Shown here piece by piece: positions 23,683-31,239 of a stretch of 52,721 nt of DNA. How positions within the stretch are numbered: position 1 is the first letter of the stretch; each line of letters opens with the position of its first letter. Origin of the DNA: an uncultured Oscillospiraceae bacterium (GTDB lineage: Bacteria; Bacillota; Clostridia; Oscillospirales; Acutalibacteraceae). Under the pieces are notes generated by a model that was not told the DNA's origin, searched no databases, and saw nothing but the letters and a program-made list of their open reading frames with translations. The position numbers and the translations under genes are program-made. The stretch spans positions 1 through 52,721 of the forward strand of contig UQLR01000016.1 of assembly GCA_900541975.1 (NCBI GenBank), in the 5' to 3' direction.

Positions 23683-26358
23683 ATGATTTTGAAAAAAACC
23701 CTTAGTCTGATTGTCACGCTTTGCATGGCAGTCAGCATCTTTGTGCTCCCTGCTGTGCCGGTAAACGCAGCGGTGGAGTACACAGAGTCCGCCGCTGCTG
23801 CAGATTACGGCCTTGCAGACAGCGTTCAGGAAGGCGTCATACTGCACGCCTGGAACTGGTCGTTCAACAACATCAAAGCGCAGATGAAAACGATTGCGGA
23901 AAGCGGCTACACCGCAATCCAGACGTCGCCTGTCCAGATTGCCAAGGAAAACACAAAAAATGTAAGCGTTGGAAACTGGTGGGTATTTTACCAACCGGCC
24001 GGCTTTACCATTGACAACACCGGCGGAAGCGCACTTGGCAATAAAGCAGACTTTAAAGCAATGTGCGACGAAGCCCATAAATACGGAATCCGCATTATTG
24101 TGGACGTTGTCGCAAACCATCTTGGAAACAAAACCGACTGGACGAACCTTTGCGACAGGGCATACCAGTATGAGCCGGAAATTGCAAACAACTGGCTGTT
24201 TCACAACGAAGGAAATCAAAATGATGGAAACGCCTATAACGTAGTGAAAGGCCAGATCGGCATGCCCGACCTCCGGACAGAGGATAGCAGAGTGCAAAAC
24301 AGAGTTATTTCTTTTCTTAAGGAATGTATAGACAACGGTGCCGACGGCTTCCGGTGGGACGCCGCAAAACATATTGAAACGCCGGACGACGGCGCAAACG
24401 GCAGCCAGTTCTGGCCGAACGTAATCAATGCTGCAAAATCATATTACGCCGCAAGGGGAACCTACGATGAGCTGTACAATTACGGTGAAATCCTCAACAC
24501 CCCCGGCAACGGCCGCAGCTATGGTTCCTATACAAAATATATAAACATCACAGACAATACAACCGGCAATAATATTCGCAACGCTGTGGCAGGCGGTAAT
24601 GCCTCCGGCGCGGCAACCCCGCATTATAATACGGGGCAGGCCGCAAACAAAATTGTCTTGTGGGCCGAATCACACGATACATATTCCAACGAATCAAGAG
24701 AGTCAACCGGTGTAAGCGACGCAAATATTAACAAGGCCTGGGCTATGGTAGGCTCCCGCAACGGCGCCACGGCGCTTTATTTTGCACGCTCAAGAGGATA
24801 CCGTGGCGGCACGCTTGGGAATATTGAATCCACTCAGTGGAAAAGCAAAGAGGTCGCCGCTGTCAACCAGTTCCACAACTATTTCAGCGGAGAATCCGAA
24901 TATCTGGCCTCGAGCGGCAGCATCGCCTATAATGAGCGCGGTACAAGCGGCGTTGTTTTGGTAAACGTAGGCGGTAACGCCGCCTCTGTAAACGTAAAAG
25001 CCAATAAAATGCAGGACGGCACATATACAGACCAGGTTTCCGGCAACACGTTTACCGTTTCAGGCGGGCAGATCAAAGGACAAATTGGAAGCACAGGTAT
25101 TGCTGTTGTATACAATGCGGTTACAGAGCCTAAAAATACGGTAAATCCGCAAGACGGAAAATTTACGTTTCGCACAGATACACTCAAGGTAAATCTTGGA
25201 CTTTCCAACGCTACCTCCGGTACCTATCAAATTGGCAACGGCGCTGTTCAAACATACCGCAGCGATACAACCATCACCATTGGCAAAGGCCTTCCGGTCA
25301 ATACAGAAATTACGCTGAAGGTCACGGCCACAGACGGTACAACCACAACAGAAGAAACCTACACATTCTTTAAAAAAGACCCCAACGCCGTCACCTGCGT
25401 ATATTTTGACAACAGCCAAAAGGGCTGGAGCCAGGTTTACTGCTATATCTATAAAGATACCGGTATCAGCGGCGAAGACAATATTGACGGCGGGGACTCC
25501 AGCGGGGAGTCCGACGGCGACAATTTCTCCGGCACCATTAAATTTACAGACAGTCTTGGCTGGGGCAGCGTCAACGCTTATTTCTTTAACGAAAACGGCA
25601 CCTGCGGCGCAGAATGGCCGGGCACCGGCATGACCTGGTATGAAAGCAATTTTGAAGGCAAGGGCAACTATCAAATAGATATTCCCTCCGGCGCAACCAG
25701 CGTCGTATTTAACAACGGCAGCACACAGACGGTTGATCTTTCTCTTGGCGTTGAGGGCTATTGGCTCGACGGCTCTCAAACGGACGGCAAATACAATGCA
25801 AACGCCTGGGATGCTTCCGCTATGGCCACCAATACAATGTCCATAACCGCAAAGGTTCTTTCTTCCGGCACGGCAGTTCCGGAAAACGCCGCATGGCCAG
25901 GCGAACTGATGACAAAAGAAAGCGGCAATCTTTACAGCTACGAGGTTCCCGAAGAATTTGAAGACAACTGCTATGTCCTGTTTACCGCCGGTATGGACGG
26001 CCCGCAAGTTCCCGGGCAGGAAGAGCCCGGTATGCAGCTTTCCGGCGCTTCCATGATTTACCGGGACGGGGAGTGGACAGAATATAAAAATCCCGATCCG
26101 ACAAAGCCCACCACCCCTACCGCGCCGGACGGAGAAAAATATATGCTTGGCGACAGCAACGGTGATTTAAAAGTTACGCTGGACGACGTTCTATATATGC
26201 AGCTGTATCTTTCAAATAAAACGCAGTTTACGCCGTTGCAAATTCTGGGGGGCGACGTCGACGGAAATGGAGAAGTCAATCTGGTTGATATCCTCACAAT
26301 CCAGCAGCATCTGTCAAGAATTACTACAGACTATCAAATCGGAAAAATCTTTGGTTAA
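23683..26358 (+). CDS. Secreted dockerin alpha-amylase with nested starch-binding modules (amylase 1)
   Basis: This secreted GH13 alpha-amylase has 891 residues. A signal peptide ends near residue 28. The catalytic barrel carries region I DVVANH (near 143), nucleophile Asp226 in RWDAAKH, acid/base Glu269 in NYGEIL, and Asp332 in WAESHDTY, all intact. After the barrel and a linker-like domain come CBM26-type starch-binding modules: one starts YFDNSQKGWSQVYCYIYKD (~570) and resumes at PENAAWPG (~732), with another CBM26-like module inserted between. A Pro/Thr linker leads to a type I dockerin (~823-885; GDSNGDLKVTLDDVL and DVDGNGEVNLVDIL). Three ATG codons in a row (23677, 23680, 23683) start it; the third has the same GGAGG spacing as amylase 2. 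Confidence 0.95.
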   Translation: MILKKTLSLIVTLCMAVSIFVLPAVPVNAAVEYTESAAAADYGLADSVQEGVILHAWNWSFNNIKAQMKTIAESGYTAIQTSPVQIAKENTKNVSVGNWWVFYQPAGFTIDNTGGSALGNKADFKAMCDEAHKYGIRIIVDVVANHLGNKTDWTNLCDRAYQYEPEIANNWLFHNEGNQNDGNAYNVVKGQIGMPDLRTEDSRVQNRVISFLKECIDNGADGFRWDAAKHIETPDDGANGSQFWPNVINAAKSYYAARGTYDELYNYGEILNTPGNGRSYGSYTKYINITDNTTGNNIRNAVAGGNASGAATPHYNTGQAANKIVLWAESHDTYSNESRESTGVSDANINKAWAMVGSRNGATALYFARSRGYRGGTLGNIESTQWKSKEVAAVNQFHNYFSGESEYLASSGSIAYNERGTSGVVLVNVGGNAASVNVKANKMQDGTYTDQVSGNTFTVSGGQIKGQIGSTGIAVVYNAVTEPKNTVNPQDGKFTFRTDTLKVNLGLSNATSGTYQIGNGAVQTYRSDTTITIGKGLPVNTEITLKVTATDGTTTTEETYTFFKKDPNAVTCVYFDNSQKGWSQVYCYIYKDTGISGEDNIDGGDSSGESDGDNFSGTIKFTDSLGWGSVNAYFFNENGTCGAEWPGTGMTWYESNFEGKGNYQIDIPSGATSVVFNNGSTQTVDLSLGVEGYWLDGSQTDGKYNANAWDASAMATNTMSITAKVLSSGTAVPENAAWPGELMTKESGNLYSYEVPEEFEDNCYVLFTAGMDGPQVPGQEEPGMQLSGASMIYRDGEWTEYKNPDPTKPTTPTAPDGEKYMLGDSNGDLKVTLDDVLYMQLYLSNKTQFTPLQILGGDVDGNGEVNLVDILTIQQHLSRITTDYQIGKIFG
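25471..25875 (+). other. CBM26-like module inserted within another CBM26-like module of amylase 1
   Basis: Compared with amylase 2, whose module runs uninterrupted from YFDNSQTNWSNVYCYMYND to ENAAWPG, amylase 1 has about 135 extra residues at this exact point. The insert begins with an acidic Gly/Ser linker and contains its own CBM26 landmarks: GWGSVNAYFFNENG, EWPGTGM, and VVFNNGSTQTVDL. Confidence 0.75.
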
Positions 26359-26428
26359 ACAATTTTTCAGCACGCATACTGCAAACTTCATCCCGGCAAG
26401 ATAATCTAATAAAAAGCAACAAATCGCC

Positions 26429-26446
26429 AAGATAAATCCTTATCTT
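26429..26446. promoter_or_regulatory. Inverted copy of the amylase promoter motif
   Basis: AAGATAAATCCTTATCTT is a perfect palindrome with 7-base arms and a 4-base centre. Its complement ATAAGGATTTATCTT is identical to the motif before amylase 1. It lies in the gap between the amylases, about 30 bases before the terminator of amylase 1. Confidence 0.5.
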
Positions 26447-26475
26447 CAAAGAACAGCAGTTACACTTTATTGGCT

Positions 26476-26506
26476 TCCCGCCTGCAAATGCAGGCGGGAG
26501 TTTTTT
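26476..26506 (+). terminator. Terminator of amylase 1
   Basis: TCCCGCCTGC (26476-26485) pairs with GCAGGCGGGA (26490-26499), loop AAAT, followed by G and six T (26501-26506). Confidence 0.9.
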
Positions 26507-26568
26507 ATCCGGCTAAAAAATAGGGATATGTAACGAAAAAATACAAAATCTTTGTCATATATGCGCAG

Positions 26569-26624
26569 TTGAAAACGAATCCCTCCTCATGGTATACTTT
26601 TCCATAAGGATTATCTTGAAATAA
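26569..26624 (+). promoter_or_regulatory. Promoter and repeated motif before amylase 2
   Basis: -35 TTGAAA (26569-26574), 18-base spacer and -10 TATACT (26593-26598). The likely start falls at the motif ATAAGGATTATCTTGAAATAA (26604-26624), which is nearly identical to the one before amylase 1, directly followed by GGAGG (26626-26630). Confidence 0.65.
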
Positions 26625-26637
26625 TGGAGGAATAGCG

Positions 26638-29301
26638 ATGATTTTAAAAAAAACAACCAGTTTAATCCTTACCCTGTGCATGGCAATTGCCATGTTCGCA
26701 CTTCCTGCTGTAACGGTGTCTGCGGCGCCGGAGCAAGCAGAAGCAACCGCAGCAGCGGACTACGGTCTTGTGGAAAAAGCCCAGGACGGCGTAATTTTGC
26801 ATGCCTGGAACTGGTCTTACAACAACATTAAGGCCAACATGCAGGCCATTGCGCAGGCTGGCTACAGCAGCGTGCAAACGTCCCCTGTGCAAAGGCCAAA
26901 AGACTACAGCGCAAGCTACACAGACGTAAAAGGCCAGTGGTGGAAGCTGTACCAGCCCACATCCCTAAGTTTCAGCGACGGCAACACCTGGCTGGGCACA
27001 AAAGCCGAATTTAAGGCCATGTGCGACGAAGCCGAAAAATACGGTGTAAAAGTCATTGTGGATATTGTTGCAAACCACATGGCAGACACCGGTGGCTCCG
27101 GCAACAATGCAGGCAACCGTTCCCCGCAGATTGACGCAAACATCCGCAACAACGACAGCTACTGGCATATCAACAACATCTGGGCAAACGACGGCAGCCG
27201 TTATGACATGACACAGGGCTCCATCAGCCAGCCGGACCTGAACACAGGAAACAGCGAGGTTCAGCAGATGATTTTAAGTCTTCTGAACACCTGTATCGAC
27301 CTGGGGGCAGACGGCTTTCGGTTTGACGCAGCCAAGCATATCGAGCTGCCAAACGACAGCGGCTGCGGCAGTCAATTTTGGCCAACCGTGATCAACGGCT
27401 CCAAAAGCCATGCAGGCGGCAAAGATATTTTCTATTATGGGGAAATCCTGAACACCGCGGCTACTGCCATTTCCAATTACACGCAATATATGAGCGTAAC
27501 CGACAACTACACCGGTGACGGAATTCTTGCCAATGTAAACAGCGGCAACGCCTCCGGCGCGGCTGCTTCGCATTACAGCACCGGCGCTGCGGCAAACAAG
27601 GTGGTTCTCTGGGCGGAATCTCACGACACTTACATGGGCAGTTCCGGTAACACAGCCGGCATTTCCAATACAAAAATTAAGCAAGCCTGGGCGATGGTAG
27701 GCTCCCGCAACGGTGCAACTGCGCTGTTTTTTGCGCGCCCCGCTGCAAAGATGGGAGACGCCAGCACAGACACAACCTGGAAGGATAAATCCGTCACAGA
27801 GGTTAATAAATTCCATAACTACTTTGCCGGGCAAAGCGAATACCTTTCTTCCAGCGGCAGCGTGGCCTATAACGAGCGCGGGACAACCGGGGTCGTTATT
27901 TCCAAACTGGATGGCGGCGGTTCTGTCAGCTTAAAGGCAAATAAGATGGCTTCGGGCACTTATACAGACCAGATAACCGGTAACACGTTTACCGTAGCAA
28001 ACGGCACAATCAGCGGAACAGTTGGAAGCGACGGCATAGCGGTCGTATATAACGCCGTAACAGAACCGCAAAATACAATCTCCAGGCAGGGCGGTAATTT
28101 TAAAACAGAAACGCTTACACTCACCCTGGGCCTTACCAATGCAACCTCCGGCACATATCAAATCGATAATGGCCAGATAAAGACCTATACGGATACCACG
28201 CAAATTACAATTGGAGCAGGCGTCCCGGTGGGAACGTCCATCCGCGTAAAACTTACGGCAACAGACGGGAAAACAACAACAGACGTTACCTACACGTTTA
28301 CAAAAGTTTTAAACACCACCACCTATGTATATTTTGACAACAGCCAGACAAATTGGAGCAACGTATATTGCTACATGTATAACGACAGCGGCGCCACCGT
28401 TGTGGAAAATGCAGCGTGGCCTGGCGTTGCCATGGCAAAAAACAGCGACGGCCTTTATGAATATCAGGTTCCCGACGAACTGGAAAACAGCAACGTTCTC
28501 TTTACCGCAGGCAGCTCCGGCCCACAAATCCCCGCACAGGATGAGCCCGGTATGGTGCTCAATGGCAGTTCCATGATTTATCAGGACGGGCAATGGCAGG
28601 CGTATACGGATTCCAATCCCACCGACCCACAGCCAACCGACCCGGAACCGACTGATCCGGTAGGCGAAAGATATATGCTTGGCGACGTTACTTTTGATGA
28701 CAATGTTACTTTGGAGGACGTTCTGGAAATTCAAAGATATCTGGCTTACGTCATCGACTTTACCGATTTACAGCTCATTGCCGCAGATGTGGACAGAAAC
28801 GGCCAGACGACTATTGTTGATATAATGGAAATTCAAAAATATATTGCAAAACAGAGTTCGATCGAGGACATTGGCAAGGTATTTAACACTTCCTCGCCGA
28901 CCGACCCGCAACCTACAGAACCAGAACCGACCGAACCAGAACCCACCGCACCTACTGCAGCAGATACGGTAACGCTTTATTTTTCCAATGGTGTAAACTG
29001 GGATAAGGTTTATATGTATACCTGGCAAACAGACAGCAGCAGCGAAAACGCACAGTGGCCCGGCCAGGAAATGTCTCCCGTTGGAAAAAACAGTTTCGGG
29101 GAAACAATCTATAAAATAGAGCTTAATTTAAATCAGTATGACAATATTATTTTCAACAATGGCAACGGACAGCAAACACAGGATATTCCTATCTCATCCG
29201 CTTCCAACAATATGGGGTATTATTGCGATAAGTCTGTTCAAAACGATAAGGGGCATTACGGCTATGGCACCTACGAGTTTGACCTATCCTATATTGTATA
29301 A
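26638..29301 (+). CDS. Secreted dockerin alpha-amylase, tandem paralogue (amylase 2)
   Basis: This 887-residue paralogue of the preceding amylase has a signal peptide (1-~29) and a GH13 barrel with intact catalytic residues: DIVANH, Asp230 in RFDAAKH, Glu269 in YYGEIL, Asp330 in WAESHDTY. Order after the barrel: an uninterrupted CBM26-type module (~561-660), a P-T-D linker, a dockerin (~682-745; GDVTFDDNVTLEDVL and DVDRNGQTTIVDIM), a second linker, and a C-terminal CBM26 (~778-870; YFSNGVNWDKVYMYTWQ, IIFNNGNGQQTQDI). The internal dockerin position differs from amylase 1, where it is terminal. The duplication includes the upstream control motif. Its first dockerin loop has Thr where Asn/Asp is usual. 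Confidence 0.95.
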   Translation: MILKKTTSLILTLCMAIAMFALPAVTVSAAPEQAEATAAADYGLVEKAQDGVILHAWNWSYNNIKANMQAIAQAGYSSVQTSPVQRPKDYSASYTDVKGQWWKLYQPTSLSFSDGNTWLGTKAEFKAMCDEAEKYGVKVIVDIVANHMADTGGSGNNAGNRSPQIDANIRNNDSYWHINNIWANDGSRYDMTQGSISQPDLNTGNSEVQQMILSLLNTCIDLGADGFRFDAAKHIELPNDSGCGSQFWPTVINGSKSHAGGKDIFYYGEILNTAATAISNYTQYMSVTDNYTGDGILANVNSGNASGAAASHYSTGAAANKVVLWAESHDTYMGSSGNTAGISNTKIKQAWAMVGSRNGATALFFARPAAKMGDASTDTTWKDKSVTEVNKFHNYFAGQSEYLSSSGSVAYNERGTTGVVISKLDGGGSVSLKANKMASGTYTDQITGNTFTVANGTISGTVGSDGIAVVYNAVTEPQNTISRQGGNFKTETLTLTLGLTNATSGTYQIDNGQIKTYTDTTQITIGAGVPVGTSIRVKLTATDGKTTTDVTYTFTKVLNTTTYVYFDNSQTNWSNVYCYMYNDSGATVVENAAWPGVAMAKNSDGLYEYQVPDELENSNVLFTAGSSGPQIPAQDEPGMVLNGSSMIYQDGQWQAYTDSNPTDPQPTDPEPTDPVGERYMLGDVTFDDNVTLEDVLEIQRYLAYVIDFTDLQLIAADVDRNGQTTIVDIMEIQKYIAKQSSIEDIGKVFNTSSPTDPQPTEPEPTEPEPTAPTAADTVTLYFSNGVNWDKVYMYTWQTDSSSENAQWPGQEMSPVGKNSFGETIYKIELNLNQYDNIIFNNGNGQQTQDIPISSASNNMGYYCDKSVQNDKGHYGYGTYEFDLSYIV

Positions 29302-29328
29302 ATCATTACGATCTACATAACAGAAAAA

Positions 29329-29360
29329 ACGTCTTACCCAAAACCGGGTAGGACGTTTTT
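29329..29360 (+). terminator. Terminator of amylase 2
   Basis: ACGTCTTACCC (29329-29339) pairs with GGGTAGGACGT (29346-29356), followed by TTTTT. An A-run on the left makes it potentially bidirectional. Confidence 0.88.
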
Positions 29361-29420
29361 CTTTACCCTGAAAAGGTTATACTGTATAATAATGCCATAA
29401 TCAAAAAGGGGGCAGACTAA

Positions 29421-29939
29421 ATGGCTGCAACAAGCTTTCCGCTTGAAATAGAGCGTAAGTATTTAATCCGTTATCCGAACCTGGATGCATTAAAACGGCT
29501 GCCGCAATACAGTAAAACAGAAATTACGCAAACCTATTTAAAAAGCGAAAATCCAGCTTTTGGCGAGCGTATACGAAAACGGGGAACAAACGGTGTTTAT
29601 GTCTATACCAGGACATACAAGCGCGACATCACCCCTGTCAAACGGATTGAACTGGAAGAAGAAATTACGCAGCAGGCATACAACACACTATTGACAAAGG
29701 CCGATCCCATGCTGCAATCCATTACAAAAGTCCGCTATTGCTTTTCTTATGCAGGAAAGCTTTTTGAACTGGATATCTACCCCTTCTGGTCCGACCGCGC
29801 TACCCTGGAAATAGAGCTTGCAAGCGAAAATGAAAGCTTTACGCTCCCTCCATTTCTTACGGTTATCAAAGAAGTTACCGGCGACCTGCGTTACAGAAAC
29901 CGAAATCTTGCGCTGCACATCGTCAACGAGCCGGTTTAA
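29421..29939 (+). CDS. CYTH-domain protein (triphosphatase-type)
   Basis: This 172-residue protein is a CYTH/triphosphate tunnel metalloenzyme. It has the signature EIERKYL (ExExK, residues 9-15) and charged strands lining the tunnel: ERIRKRG, VYTRTYKR, RIELEEEI, KVRYCF, ELDIYPFW and LEIELASENE. The bacterial enzymes mostly hydrolyse tripolyphosphate or thiamine triphosphate; adenylate cyclase activity is restricted to a few. The length fits the short NE1756-like group. It lies convergent with the Crp-type regulator, whose stop is seven bases from its own, and has an AGGGGGC site. Confidence 0.9.
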   Translation: MAATSFPLEIERKYLIRYPNLDALKRLPQYSKTEITQTYLKSENPAFGERIRKRGTNGVYVYTRTYKRDITPVKRIELEEEITQQAYNTLLTKADPMLQSITKVRYCFSYAGKLFELDIYPFWSDRATLEIELASENESFTLPPFLTVIKEVTGDLRYRNRNLALHIVNEPV

Positions 29940-29945
29940 AGCCTT

Positions 29946-30602
29946 TTACAAAGCGTCCTGCAGAAGCTCTATCCGGCGGTGTTGCGTACAAATTACGCCT
30001 TCCTCCTTAAGCTTTTTCAGTTCGCGCATCATTGCGCTGCGGTCCACACAAAGATAATCTGCGAGCATCGCATAAGAAAAAGGCAGCGCAAAGCGCTTTG
30101 TATGACGCCCTGACAAGCTGATAGAAAAATAAGCCAGCAGCTTTCCACGGATCGTCCTGCGGCTTAAAACCTCTACGCGTTCGCTCAGTATGGCTGAGCG
30201 CTGCGCAATCAGAGACAGCATGTTTCCCACCAGACGGCTATGATGTTCGCAGGCCTTTGCGCATCGCTTTGTAATATTCTGGTACGCAATAAACATAATC
30301 TCGCAGTCTTTACAGCAATGAACGGAAATCTCTTCCATTCCGGCGCAGCCTCGGTAAAAAATCCCTCCAAAAATGCCGTTCTCCGTTACAGTTTCCAATA
30401 CCGCGCGCGCCCCGCTTATGTCTGTCCGCTCTATACTCACCATTCCGTTTTTTACAATACCCACAGCGTCCGTTTTTTTATCATAGCTGCAAATCTGTTC
30501 CCCACTTTTATAGGTGGCAATTTGCGGCATAAAGCATTCCATCATCTGCCTGTACTCCTCTTCCGTAATCCCTGTAAACAATATATTTTCCCTATACTCC
30601 AT
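29946..30602 (-). CDS. Crp/Fnr-family transcriptional regulator
   Basis: This 218-residue regulator has an N-terminal cyclic-nucleotide-binding-like beta barrel (YKSGEQICSYDKKTDAVGIVKNGMVSIE, shortened here; about 25-55) and a C-terminal Crp-type winged HTH (AMLADYLCVDRSAMMRELKK, about 180-199). The cAMP-contacting residues of Crp are not evident, so the effector is unknown. Several Cys occur in the sensor half (RGCAGMEEISVHCCKDCE), which could respond to redox or metal. ATG 30602 is chosen for a GAGGGG site nine bases upstream. The gene lies next to the amylases, but no link is shown. Confidence 0.88.
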   Translation of the reverse strand: MEYRENILFTGITEEEYRQMMECFMPQIATYKSGEQICSYDKKTDAVGIVKNGMVSIERTDISGARAVLETVTENGIFGGIFYRGCAGMEEISVHCCKDCEIMFIAYQNITKRCAKACEHHSRLVGNMLSLIAQRSAILSERVEVLSRRTIRGKLLAYFSISLSGRHTKRFALPFSYAMLADYLCVDRSAMMRELKKLKEEGVICTQHRRIELLQDAL

Positions 30603-30737
30603 CCAAATTGTCCCCTCTATATATATTTGTTGCATTTGCAACTTGCAAACATATTTTAGCTAATTTTTGGAAAAAAGTAAAGCGCTGTTTTTAACGGTAC
30701 ATTTTTGTTTTTTAGAAAAATAACAATTCCCCGCTTG

Positions 30738-31192
30738 TGAACCGCCCCAGTAAAAACGGACAATAGACAAAAGCCCCTTGATGTAAAAAAATATAAGTAC
30801 TACATCAGGGGAAATTTGTTATGAGCAAAAGGGTCTAGACAGACATTAAGAAACTGGAACCGGAGATCCTTCTTCTGCGGGAAGAAGAAAAAACGCGGCA
30901 GCAAATTGCAGGCCTGCGGGGATCAAAAACCAGGCCATTTAATATAATCGGGAACAGGCAGGGCTAAGTAAAGGGCTGCCGCCTAAACGCTGTGGACGGC
31001 CAAGGAAAAGGGACATACCAAATGAGAAGGATTTCCAACGAGATCATTGACTGCTACATCTATTTTTACAACTACAAGCGCATCCAAACCAAAACAGGAG
31101 TGGCGCCGCTGACGCTGCGCTACTCCTGTTAAAATCGAATATTCCTGCATGAGGGCTCTTTTTGTGCTGTCTGCACAATCTGGAGCGGTCCA
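30738..31192 (+). mobile_element. Decayed IS3-family (IS150-like) element with terminal inverted repeats
   Basis: Left end TGAACCGCCCCAG (from 30738) and right end CTGGAGCGGTCCA (to 31192) are imperfect terminal inverted repeats; 17 of 25 positions match when the right end is reversed. Only about 455 bases remain, where an intact element would be about 1.3-1.5 kb, so most of orfB is deleted. No flanking target duplication is evident. Confidence 0.7.
30821..31132 (+). pseudogene. IS3-family transposase remnant
   Basis: The reading frame opens with MSKRV, meets a stop, and continues TDIKKLEPEILLLREEEKTRQQIAG, the helix-turn-helix start of an IS150-type OrfA. Frameshifts lead to PKRCGRPRKRD, typical of the OrfA end. 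The final part, IDCYIYFYNYKRIQTKTGVAPLTLR, is the conserved C-terminus of an IS3-family OrfB. The DDE catalytic core between them is missing, so it cannot transpose by itself. Confidence 0.8.
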
Positions 31193-31239
31193 TCTATGAG
31201 GGGATATTGATTACTTGATTGTTCTGTTTTACCGGCTGC

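Noticed and set aside
26429..26450. CRISPR-like repeat in the amylase gaps
   Set aside because: Only three copies, unevenly spaced, with one inverted, and no spacers or cas genes; it is better seen as an operator-like motif.
30774..30812. Independent terminator or small RNA made of CCCCTTGATGTA and TACATCAGGGG
   Set aside because: The hairpin lies within the left end of the IS3 remnant, just before orfA, and is best explained as part of the element.
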